Shown here: in pieces, positions 40,165-48,536 of the stretch
Layout of the letters: each line of letters opens with the position of its first letter
Numbering within the stretch: position 1 is the stretch's first letter
From: Cardinium endosymbiont cEper1 of Encarsia pergandiella
Lineage (GTDB): Bacteria > Bacteroidota > Bacteroidia > Cytophagales > Amoebophilaceae
Direction of reading: 5' to 3'
Length of the DNA: 64,000 bases
NCBI RefSeq assembly: GCF_000304455.1
Contig: NC_018605.1
Coordinates: forward strand, 310,035-374,034
Translations under genes and position numbers: made by a program
Notes under the pieces: generated by a model
Seen by the model: only the letters and a program-made list of their open reading frames with translations
What the model was told of the DNA's origin: nothing
The model's database searches: none

Positions 40165-40677
40165 CTCTAAAGCAATCCATAAGACCTCCTTAAATATAAA
40201 AGTACTTTTTTAATACAAAGCTTAAAAGTCTATTGAAACGGTATAAATCTGTAAATCAGTTAAATAAATACAAATTTTACGTTAATATATTTCAACTAAT
40301 TTTAATACATTCATAAGCGGCTTCTTTGGTAATTTGTTTTTTGTATCTCCAAATTTAAAAGATAAAGGAGCTTTTTCAAGATACTTCTTAAGAATCTAAT
40401 CCCGAATTAACGTTAAAATAGCTAATTTTTCAGTCCATTATACCATAACAAAAATTTATACTATGGATCTAGAACAACGTCCTTAATATTGGATTTTGAA
40501 AATAAAAAGTATTTTTAGTAGAAAGTATTCAAGTTACCACTTAGAAGCCACTGCCTTACTGATTAACAAATAATTATATGATACTTCAGGACTGATTACT
40601 TCAGATAGTCTTATGCATACAAACGTACGAAATGAATACTTTTTTTGAAAAAAATAACTATATTTGTCCTCTTGATT
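40165..40677. other. Non-coding interval after rpoC with repeat copy c
   Basis: 513 bp without a credible gene. It contains, on the minus strand at 40422-40442, TATAATGGACTGAAAAATTA plus G, a copy of the dispersed repeat also found after dnaX and after the phosphopantetheinyl transferase gene. Words GGATTTTGAAAA and TCAAGTTACCACTT (about 40495-40550) recur in similar form near 44113-44140. A TATATTTG word at 40659-40666 may be the -7 box of tRNA-Val. Confidence 0.45.
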
Positions 40678-40751
40678 GGGTTCTTAGCTCAGCTGGTTAG
40701 AGCATCTGTTTTACACACAGAAGGCCGTAGGTTCGAATCCTACAGGGCCCA
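40678..40751 (+). tRNA. tRNA-Val (TAC)
   Basis: Acceptor GGGTTCT pairs with AGGGCCC (two G-T pairs), discriminator A. Anticodon stem TCTGT/ACAGA encloses TTTACAC, anticodon TAC. T-arm GTAGGTTCGAATCCTAC. CCA is not encoded. Confidence 0.95.
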
Positions 40752-40867
40752 CGCTAGTTATCAGTTTTTTCTATATTATAGATTCTAGAAAAGCTATCCT
40801 GTTGGGCAGCTTCTTGTTAAAATTTCCTAATGGAATGGCCTTCTATTAAACTTAAAATTTAGATCAT

Positions 40868-41020
40868 ATGCCTGTTAGATTGCAACGTAAAGCAAGAAAA
40901 AATAAAATAAAAGCAGCACAACGCAAAGCTGCCATCAAACGCCTTATGTTTGTGCCCGTTATTAAATGTTTAGATGTAGCAGCGATACGTAAAAGTTTTA
41001 CTGAACGTACCACCGTTTAA
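40868..41020 (+). CDS. Small basic hypothetical protein (50 residues)
   Basis: A short frame with ATG at 40868 and TAA ending at 41020 gives MPVRLQRKARKNKIKAAQRK at its start, then AAIKRLMFVPVIKCLDVAAI and a polar end. The first half is strongly basic, the second has a hydrophobic PVIK-LDV patch. The codon use and composition look like a real gene and it is well spaced between tRNA-Val and the next gene. It may be a nucleic-acid- or ribosome-associated protein, but I do not recognise the family. Confidence 0.6.
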   Translation: MPVRLQRKARKNKIKAAQRKAAIKRLMFVPVIKCLDVAAIRKSFTERTTV

Positions 41021-41087
41021 TTTTTTTGATCTATATATTTTCACGTAAAATGGTTGTATAAAGCAGGTCAACTTTCTAAGCTATAGC

Positions 41088-41795
41088 TTGTTTCCTATGC
41101 CTGTTTATAATTTTTTCCTGCTTTCTTCTAATACTTCTTGTCTTATTTGGAAAATTGAAGAAAGCTTGACAAAATTGCGCCTTCAATTGCATCCTCATTT
41201 TTTAACAGATTTTCAAAATGCCAATCTATCTTCAAAAGATAGGATACGCCAGTCTTTAGCCGTAAGAATAGCCCTTTACTGTTTATTAGAAAAATTAAAT
41301 TTACCTATTTTAACGCTTGCTAAAAATGAACAAGGTAGTCCTATTTTAGCTAATAGTAGTTTTTACCTTAGTTTTACCCATACCCATTATTTAGCGGCAG
41401 TAGCATTATCTACTGTTTACCCTATAGGGATTGACATAGAAATGGTAAGATCTAGCTTGTATACCATACAAAAAAAGTATTTAAATGCAGAAGAAATCGA
41501 AAATGCCAATGGTTCCTTAGAAAAATTGGCCATCTATTGGTCTGCAAAAGAAGCATTGTATAAACGTTTAAATAAGCAGCCAATCCCTACTTTCAAGGAT
41601 ATTTTTGTACAGCCCTTTCGATTAGCGGCCAAAGGAGAAATTATAGCCCATTTGCATCAAAAAAAGTATACAATGGGCTATCAGCAAGTAGTAGACAGAG
41701 CACTACCGCGACATGTTTTGGTATATTGTGCCCATGAACTAGGTGTAAGCATGACCGCTAATGTAGCAGCTGTTAAACCACATTCACTTACATAA
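41088..41795 (+). CDS. 4'-phosphopantetheinyl transferase superfamily protein
   Basis: A 235-residue Sfp-type enzyme that transfers phosphopantetheine from CoA to a carrier protein. The magnesium-binding motif GIDIEMV and the family motif YWSAKEALYKRL, with its conserved W-[SA]-x-K-E, are present. PIGIDIE is preceded by FTHTHYLAAVAL, matching the SH[ST] block, here THTH. The target is probably acyl carrier protein of fatty-acid synthesis. ATG 41097 is an alternative start. Confidence 0.87.
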   Translation: MFPMPVYNFFLLSSNTSCLIWKIEESLTKLRLQLHPHFLTDFQNANLSSKDRIRQSLAVRIALYCLLEKLNLPILTLAKNEQGSPILANSSFYLSFTHTHYLAAVALSTVYPIGIDIEMVRSSLYTIQKKYLNAEEIENANGSLEKLAIYWSAKEALYKRLNKQPIPTFKDIFVQPFRLAAKGEIIAHLHQKKYTMGYQQVVDRALPRHVLVYCAHELGVSMTANVAAVKPHSLT

Positions 41796-41810
41796 TCGTA
41801 AGTGTTTAGT

Positions 41811-41832
41811 TATACTGGACTAAAAAATTAGG
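41811..41832 (+). repeat. Dispersed 22-bp repeat, copy b
   Basis: TATACTGGACTAAAAAATTA plus GG, 16 bases after the phosphopantetheinyl transferase gene, differs from copy a at two positions. About 100 bases further, words such as AAAAATAGGACACAAAA repeat part of it, so the interval up to the IS256 element seems to hold more than one repeat end. Confidence 0.5.
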
Positions 41833-41963
41833 ACAAAAAAGTGAAAGTTTTGTTGCTATATAGTATGTTTTCGTCAATCTAATATGAATAGATCAAATGG
41901 GAAAAAATAATGCAGGCTAAAAAATAGACAAAAATAGGACACAAAATTAAATAAAAGTTGTCC

Positions 41964-43305
41964 GAGTTTGTAAATAAAATTGTGTAAATGCTTATTTGTT
42001 ATTAAGAAATCTATCGTTATAAATAATCGGTAGTAATAAATAAGTCATAATCAATGGAATCACAACAAATAAATATAGATCCAAATCTACTAAAAGAATT
42101 ATCGAAGTCTATTAAGAGTGAAAAAGATTTAGCTATTCTGAGCAAGCAACTATTAAAACTGACGGTAGAACGTGCTATGGATGCAGAGCTAGACGATCAT
42201 CTTGGCTATTCAAAGCATTCTATAGAAGGTAGGAACACGGGAAATAGTCGTAATGGTTACTCTCTTAAGCGCTTGAAGGGTGATTTTGGCGAAATGGAAA
42301 TTAATAGGCCACGAGATCGAAACAGCACGTTCGATCCTCAAATTGTTCGCAAAGGTCAAACTAGGTTCACTGATTTTGATGAACAAATTCTGTCACTTTA
42401 TGCCAGAGGGATGACCACCCGAGATATTTCAGATACGTTCAAAGAGCTCTATGGTAGAGAGGTATCACACAGTTTAATTTCGAAAGTAACTGAATCTGTT
42501 ATTGAGGAGATTACTATTTGGCAGAATCGTCCATTAGAAAGCGTATATCCCCCATACTGTATTTAGATTGTATCGTTATCAAGTCTCATGAAGATAAACG
42601 CGTAATAAATAAATCAATTTATTTGGCATTAGCCATTAATTGTCAAGGCCAAAAAGAATTACTTGGTTTGTGGATAGCAGAAACTGAAGAAGCAAAATTT
42701 TGGCTATCCCGTATTAACTGAATTAAGTAATCGTGGCATTAAGGATATTTTTATTGATTGTGTTGATGGATTAACTGGATTTCCAGATGCTATTAATACA
42801 GTATTTCCAAAAACCAAAATCCAGTTATGCATTGTTCATCTTATTCGTAATTCCTTACGTTATGTATCCTATAAGGATATGAAGTCCGTCGCATCGGATC
42901 TTAAACTTATTTATCGGGCTATTTCTATTGATCAAGAGGAAGAAGAGCTTCTTATTTTTAGTGAAAAATGGGATAAAAAGTATCCAGCCATTAGTCGTTC
43001 ATGGCATAAAAATTGGAGTAATATTATAACTATTTTCGACTATCCTGATGAAATACGAAAAATTATTTATACCACTAATGCGATAGAATCACTTAATAGT
43101 GTGATTAGAAAATCGATCAATAACCGTAAATTTTTTCCTAATGACCAATCTGCATTAAAAGTGGTATATTTAGCTATACAAAAAGCATCACAAAAGTGGA
43201 CTATGGCTCTACATGATTGGAGAGCCGCTATCAATCGATTCGCTATAGAATTTGAAGGAAGAGTTTCTTAAAAAATGGCACTTACACAAAATCGTTTACA
43301 GGCTC
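41964..43305 (+). mobile_element. IS256-family insertion sequence, inactivated
   Basis: A 1342-bp element. The left end GAGTTTGTAAATAAAATTGT (41964-41983) matches the complement of the right end (GAGCCTGTAAACGATTTTGT, 43305-43286) at most positions, and the match continues for another eight bases. It encloses a broken IS256-type transposase gene. No target duplication is visible, so an end may have eroded or the borders are off by a few bases. It separates the phosphopantetheinyl transferase gene from a long non-coding stretch. Confidence 0.8.
42054..43271 (+). pseudogene. IS256-family (Mutator-type) transposase, two frameshifts
   Basis: Three pieces read as one transposase. Piece 1 (42054-42566) has LTVERAMDAELDDHLGYSKH, NTGNSRNGYSLK and LYARGMTTRDISDTFKELYG. 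Piece 2 (to about 42720) has PILYLDCIVIK with the first catalytic Asp, then QKELLGLWIAETEEAKFWLS. Piece 3 (to 43271) has IDCVDGLTGFPDAINTVFP with the second Asp, QLCIVHLIRNSLRYV, and TTNAIESLNSVIRKSINNR with the catalytic Glu. The first break is in a run of five C (42550-42554); the second is one extra C near 42711. The motifs are otherwise intact, so inactivation looks recent. Confidence 0.85.
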
Positions 43306-43350
43306 TTAAACAAAGTACAAAGCATCCATTTCTTCTCGTAGTTCCATCCA

Positions 43351-43519
43351 CTATTTATCCATGATAGATAAGACTTCTAAGAATCCTTTTTTAAACAACT
43401 CCTGTTCATTTTTCGTCTTAATAGTAGCTAAACATATTTCTTTAAGCCTCGTTTCATGATCAACTTCTTAATTCATGAATATGTGCTTCAAAAAAATGTA
43501 TAACTGTATTTGGAACAGA
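43351..43519 (-). pseudogene. Short coding remnant, unrecognised
   Basis: On the minus strand one frame reads SVPNTVIHFFEAHIHELRS and stops; shifting by one base it continues DHETRLKEICLATIKT, KNEQELFKKGFLEVLSIMDK and ends at TAG (43351-43353). The composition is protein-like and both halves end naturally, suggesting the tail of a lost gene with one frameshift. The family is not recognised. Confidence 0.3.
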
Positions 43520-44179
43520 CTTACTATCTATTAACCTGAACTATGGATTAATATAATTGATTTACATATATTTTAGTACAATATCCTAATCCACGATTTA
43601 GGTTATTAAAGTTTTTACACAAAGATTCTACATATAAACCCTATTATGAACCACCTAAGCAAAATAAACCATATAAAAAATAACACCATAAATAGTTATA
43701 CACTTGATATAACCAAAACTATTAAGAAAAAAGTTATAGACTTTTTATCCATAATCCTTCCTTACTTACTGCTTAGGCAGACTCTAAATCAGAAAATATC
43801 TTTTTAATGCATTTTTAATCATAATTTTATAGGAAGATATTTTTAAATACATATGATGGTCATATCATATCTTTGTTTTTTAAATCAAAAAATAGATAAA
43901 AAACAGTTTTTATATCAAATTTTACAAACTGATTATCAATACATATATATACAAGCCAAAACTCAGGTAAAATAAACATATAAGTCGTTTACAATAGATT
44001 TGTATATTAATGCAATATGGTGTCGAAAATAAATACATTTACATAGTATTCAAGTAAATATATACTAGATGCCAAACATCTACCAATTGACAAGAATTGA
44101 GTTATTAAGGTTGATTTTGAAAACTTTTCAAGTTACCATTTGCAATAGAAACAGAGACCTGTTTTAAGGCTAGATGGAC

Positions 44180-44255
44180 AGTGGATAAACCAATTATTTT
44201 AAAAGAAAAATTGTGGATAATTTTTCTTTTAAAATATGTTCTCCACATATCCACT
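44180..44255. promoter_or_regulatory. Nested palindrome with DnaA-box-like motifs, origin candidate
   Basis: Outer arms AGTGGATA (44180-44187) and TATCCACT (44248-44255) enclose a perfect 17-bp inverted repeat, ATTTTAAAAGAAAAATT / AATTTTTCTTTTAAAAT, whose loop is GTGGAT. The centre thus contains TTGTGGATAA, an exact DnaA box in reverse (TTATCCACA). Together there are three GTGGATA words within 76 bp in an AT-rich non-coding region. This is origin-like, but rpoB, rpoC and the ribosomal genes to the left would be transcribed toward it, which is unusual for an origin. Confidence 0.4.
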
Positions 44256-44402
44256 AGATAATAGAAATATTCTTTATTTTAAATCAAATTATTTATAATG
44301 TCTCTTGAGTGGATGGGGATAAGTATGAAAGTGTAAAGGGTGGGTGCTATTGTGTGCCGAATAGCAATATAATGGCCGATTAAGATAATATAGAAAATAG
44401 GG

Positions 44403-46496
44403 ATGACCATGGATGATTTTTTCTCTAGGGATATAACTTTGCTTGCAGGACTGGATACAGCCCGTCTGCTTAAAGATGAACTCAGTATATATACCTATGA
44501 GGATCTCTTAAAACATTATCCATTTCGATACGAAGATAGAAGCCATATTTTTACAATTGCATCGCTAACGCCTGCTACTTCCAGTGTACAACTACAAGGA
44601 TATGTTACTAAATTGCAAAAAATTGACAAAGGGAAAAAGAAACTGGTGGCACAGTTTGAGGACCAAACCGGACAACTGCAATTGGTATGGTTCCATAACT
44701 TTTCTTGGATTATAAAAAAAATTAAACCAAATGTATTGTACCGCATCTGGGGTAAACCTGTTTTTTTACCACAAGGCTCGATACAAATGATGCACCCAGA
44801 AGTTTGTTTTATAGCGGGTCATCAAAAAAAAAAAGATAACTTATTGCCTCTGTATCATGCTACAGAAAAATTAAAGCGGCATCAGCTAGATACAAAGGGA
44901 ATTGCGTTCCTGCAAAATAAGCTGTTGAGTCAGCTCTCTACAACGGTAGAAGAAACCTTACCGAACTATTTATTAACACGTTATCAACTATCTTCTTTAA
45001 AAGAAGCTTTTCAAAATATTCATTTCCCCAATGACGAATCGGTACTGAGACAGGCCCGAAGGCGACTTAAGTTTGAGGAATTATTCTATATTCAATTAAA
45101 ACTGCTTAAGCAAAAACAGATTTATTCCACCAAACAAAATGGTAAAATCTTTAATGATTTATCATTATTCAATACATTTTACCAGCGCCACTTACCCTTT
45201 CATTTGACCAATGGCCAAAAGCAGGCCATTAAAGAAATCTACCGCGACATACGTTCTGGCAAGCAGATGAACAGACTCTTACAAGGTGATGTGGGAAGCG
45301 GCAAAACGATTGTTGCTTTTTTGGCCATGTTAATGGTGGTGAGCAGCAAAGTACAGGTGGCCGTTATGGCGCCTACTGAGATTTTAGCCCATCAGCATTT
45401 TGAACGCTTTCGTGCTTTTGCACAACATCTAAATTTAAATGTTGCTTTACTGACAGGGAGTACTAAAAAAAAAGAGAGAGAACATATTTTATATCGGCTA
45501 AAAGTAGGCTTGCTTCCTATTGTGGTAGGTACCCATGCGTTGCTTAGTGATGCAGTTGCATTTAATGAACTGGGCTTTTTTATAATAGATGAACAACACC
45601 GTTTTGGTGTTGCACAACGTGCTGGTCTTTTAACTAAAAATCAAGCTTATGCGCCACATATACTGATTATGACGGCTACGCCTATTCCCAGGACCTTGGC
45701 CATGACTTTTTATGGTGACTTGGATCTTTCTACTATTTATGAGTTGCCCTCAGGGAGGAAACCTATTAAGACCCAACATTACTATGAAAATTTTCGGTTA
45801 AAAGTTTTTCAACTTATAAAAGAACAACTTCTATTGGGTAGGCAGATATACATTGTTTATCCTCTTGTGGAAGCTTCTGCTGTATTGGATTACCACAACC
45901 TTATGGATGGTTATACCTCTGTTTCTAGAGCTTTTCCAGATACTACTATTGGCATAGTACATGGAAAGATGGATGGTTTGACCAAAGAAATAGAAATGAA
46001 GCGTTTTGAAAAAAACGAGACACGTATTCTAGTGGCGACAACAGTTATAGAGGTGGGCATTAATGTACCCAATGCTACAGTAATCCTTATTGAAAGCGCA
46101 GAGCGATTTGGATTATCCCAATTGCATCAGCTGCGTGGTAGGGTAGGCCGTGGTAGTGCCCAATCATATTGTATATTGATGACCGATTATCGTTTAAATA
46201 AGATAGGAAAAAAACGAATGGAAGTAATGGTTAAAACCAATAATGGATTTGAAATAGCTGAATTGGATCTTAAACTTCGTGGTCCAGGAGATCTAATGGG
46301 CGTGCAACAAAGTGGCCTACTAAATTTAAAAATAGCTGATTTATCTAAAGATGGTGCTATTTTAGAAGTAGCACGTGGAATTGCTAAAGATATTATTCAA
46401 AAAGACCCAAATTTTCAGCAGCCTGATCATTTGGTAATTCATAAGGAATATACTAGATTACTCGCCTCGGGTGGAGATTGGAATAGGATAGGGTAA
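44403..46496 (+). CDS. recG: ATP-dependent DNA helicase RecG
   Basis: A 697-residue helicase that remodels stalled replication forks. The N-terminal wedge domain (YPFRYEDRSHIFTI, then an OB-fold with VQLQGYVTKLQKIDKGKKK) is followed by the helicase core: Walker A LLQGDVGSGKTIVAFLA, VAVMAPTEILAHQHFERF, the DEQHRFGVAQR box, MTATPIPRTLAMT, and in lobe 2 VATTVIEVGINVPNATVI and QLHQLRGRVGRG. The C-terminal LRGPGDLMGVQQSG is family specific. The length is normal. Confidence 0.97.
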   Translation: MTMDDFFSRDITLLAGLDTARLLKDELSIYTYEDLLKHYPFRYEDRSHIFTIASLTPATSSVQLQGYVTKLQKIDKGKKKLVAQFEDQTGQLQLVWFHNFSWIIKKIKPNVLYRIWGKPVFLPQGSIQMMHPEVCFIAGHQKKKDNLLPLYHATEKLKRHQLDTKGIAFLQNKLLSQLSTTVEETLPNYLLTRYQLSSLKEAFQNIHFPNDESVLRQARRRLKFEELFYIQLKLLKQKQIYSTKQNGKIFNDLSLFNTFYQRHLPFHLTNGQKQAIKEIYRDIRSGKQMNRLLQGDVGSGKTIVAFLAMLMVVSSKVQVAVMAPTEILAHQHFERFRAFAQHLNLNVALLTGSTKKKEREHILYRLKVGLLPIVVGTHALLSDAVAFNELGFFIIDEQHRFGVAQRAGLLTKNQAYAPHILIMTATPIPRTLAMTFYGDLDLSTIYELPSGRKPIKTQHYYENFRLKVFQLIKEQLLLGRQIYIVYPLVEASAVLDYHNLMDGYTSVSRAFPDTTIGIVHGKMDGLTKEIEMKRFEKNETRILVATTVIEVGINVPNATVILIESAERFGLSQLHQLRGRVGRGSAQSYCILMTDYRLNKIGKKRMEVMVKTNNGFEIAELDLKLRGPGDLMGVQQSGLLNLKIADLSKDGAILEVARGIAKDIIQKDPNFQQPDHLVIHKEYTRLLASGGDWNRIG

Positions 46497-46579
46497 AAGC
46501 GCTTTTATCATAAATAATAAAAGATTGAGCAGATACCATTCGTTTTAGATTGCTTGGGTTAACTTTTAATCAAAAGATC

Positions 46580-48082
46580 ATGTCAACATACGAAAGTTTT
46601 GTAGAAAGATTTAGCCATATTCAGTTGCTTCGTCAGACAAAAAGACTATTATCATGGGATCAGCAAACCTATATGCCCGCTGGTGCGGTTGATATACGTG
46701 CCAAGCAACTTGCTTATCTGGCCAGCCTAGCGCATGGGGAAGCAACCAGTAGTAAATACCGAGATGCCTTGGCAGAAATGATTGATATAGATACAGAAGA
46801 AATTAAGTTAGAAGGCTTATCTAAAATAGAAGCATCCAATCTTAAGCAGTGGTGTAAGGATTTTAAGGGGACTACTAAGTTGCCACAATCTTTTGTTCAG
46901 GCATACTATGCTACTACCACTACTGCAACAGAAGTATGGAAAAAGGCTAGGGCAACTTCTGATTTTGATTTATTCCGTCCTTGGTTGCAAAAGGTGGTGA
47001 ATCTTAATCGAGAGAAAGCCAATCTACTAGGCTATGTAGATAGTCCCTATGATGCATTAATTGATTTGTATGAACCTGGTATAACCTCTTCTACTTTATC
47101 CACTCTTTTTGAAGACCTATCTTCTTTTTTATCTGCTATCGTAAAAAAAACAGATGGAAAAGATAGTCCCTATAAGGTATGTTTTGACCATTGTTTTCAC
47201 CAAGAAGCACAAATGCGGTTCAACCATTTGCTCTTAAAGACCATAGGCATTAGTGGTGAAAATACTAGGTTAGACTGTTCTGCACATCCTTTTTGTTCGG
47301 GTATACATCCTTCTGATGTAAGGATCACTACAAATCTAGCAGGTGGATTATTGCAGAATATTTTTGCTGTTTTACATGAAAGTGGCCATGCACTTTATGA
47401 ATTGGGCCTTTCTAAAGAAGGCTGGGCTACACCTTACGGCCAAAGTGTGTCGATGGGGGTCCATGAAAGTCAATCCAGGTGGTGGGAAGTGATGGTAGGT
47501 CAGTCTCTTCCTTTTTGGTCCTATATGTACCCTATCTTTCAAAAACATTTTCTCCATTTTAACGAGCTATCACTTGCTGATTTTTACCAACACATCAATC
47601 ATGTACAGACTTCTTTTATTCGTATTTATGCGGACGAAGTAACCTATCCATTGCATATTATCCTTAGGTTTGAGCTAGAAAAAGCATTGATAGAAGGGAC
47701 CATGGATGTATCAGATGTGCCAGAGATGTGGAATGTGAAGATGCAAGCGCTTTTGGGGATTACACCTAAAAATGATGCGGAAGGATGTTTACAAGATATT
47801 CATTGGTCTTCAGGTTATTTTGGTTATTTTCCAACTTATGCATTGGGTAATATCTATGCGGTTCAATACTTTGCTGCTTTTGTTCAATCTTTTCCAGACT
47901 GGGATCTAAAAGTAAGGGAAGGATCATTTTCCTTTATGAAGGATTGGTTGTATGACCATATTCATCAATTTGGTAGAATGTATAATCCCATGGAAATTAT
48001 GCAACGTGTTACCGGTCATCCTATATCTACGCAACCCTATAAGGATTATATTAGGAGGAAATATCAAAATTTGTCTAAATAA
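46580..48082 (+). CDS. Carboxypeptidase M32 (Taq type)
   Basis: A 500-residue zinc metallocarboxypeptidase. The start ATG 46580 gives MSTYESFVERFSHIQLLRQT, close to the family N-terminus; the frame opens 10 codons earlier. SWDQQTYMPAGA is the conserved N-terminal block. The zinc motif is HESGHALYEL, with the following glutamate in SMGVHESQSRWWE, and DEVTYPLHIILRFELE is the family-specific segment. It probably acts in the cytoplasm on short peptides, useful for a symbiont living on imported peptides (inference). Confidence 0.93.
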   Translation: MSTYESFVERFSHIQLLRQTKRLLSWDQQTYMPAGAVDIRAKQLAYLASLAHGEATSSKYRDALAEMIDIDTEEIKLEGLSKIEASNLKQWCKDFKGTTKLPQSFVQAYYATTTTATEVWKKARATSDFDLFRPWLQKVVNLNREKANLLGYVDSPYDALIDLYEPGITSSTLSTLFEDLSSFLSAIVKKTDGKDSPYKVCFDHCFHQEAQMRFNHLLLKTIGISGENTRLDCSAHPFCSGIHPSDVRITTNLAGGLLQNIFAVLHESGHALYELGLSKEGWATPYGQSVSMGVHESQSRWWEVMVGQSLPFWSYMYPIFQKHFLHFNELSLADFYQHINHVQTSFIRIYADEVTYPLHIILRFELEKALIEGTMDVSDVPEMWNVKMQALLGITPKNDAEGCLQDIHWSSGYFGYFPTYALGNIYAVQYFAAFVQSFPDWDLKVREGSFSFMKDWLYDHIHQFGRMYNPMEIMQRVTGHPISTQPYKDYIRRKYQNLSK

Positions 48083-48158
48083 TCTTATCAAAATTTTAAT
48101 GAGGTCCGTCTTATTTTTTTGTATTAGAGCTGATAAAAAAGTAGATTTTTAAAAAGTT

Positions 48159-48536
48159 ATGGATGTTAATGGTAGAAAGGAAAATACCTATAAACCTATT
48201 AAAAGATTCACTTTATTTGGTCGGTTAGAAAAAAAGTTGGGTTTAAAAGGCATCTCTTTAGATACGCCTTATTATGTATTTCGTCTGTTATACCTTTTCT
48301 TTTTAGGATTGCTTTATGTTTGGAATACGCATTACCATGAAAAGATTTTGCATAGAATCCATCAGCTTCAGCCTATAGTAGATGGGCTTCGTGTGAAACA
48401 TATGCAGTTACAGTCTAGTTATATGTTTGACAGTAAGCAATCTGAAGTAGCTAAAAAGGTTGCACCATTGGCCATTTATGAAAGTAAAACCCCCCCTTAC
48501 ACCATTAAAGCCAATAAAAAAAGTGACGCATACTAA
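48159..48536 (+). CDS. FtsL-like cell-division protein
   Basis: A 125-residue protein with one membrane helix (VFRLLYLFFLGLLYVW, about residues 40-56) and a periplasmic heptad-rich segment (RIHQLQPIVDGLRVKHMQLQ). Size, topology and position directly before ftsI and murE match the Bacteroidota FtsL-like protein. It overlaps the start of ftsI. Sequence conservation in this family is weak, so the call leans on context. Confidence 0.75.
   Translation: MDVNGRKENTYKPIKRFTLFGRLEKKLGLKGISLDTPYYVFRLLYLFFLGLLYVWNTHYHEKILHRIHQLQPIVDGLRVKHMQLQSSYMFDSKQSEVAKKVAPLAIYESKTPPYTIKANKKSDAY

Larger units (their letters stand above)
43306..44402. other. 1.1-kb AT-rich non-coding region
   Basis: No intact gene. 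The first part holds a possible coding remnant on the minus strand (43351-43519). The middle is very AT-rich with no clear repeats apart from words shared with 40495-40550. The last 250 bases carry a nested palindrome with GTGGATA words (44180-44255), described separately. The recG gene starts at 44403. Confidence 0.5.
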
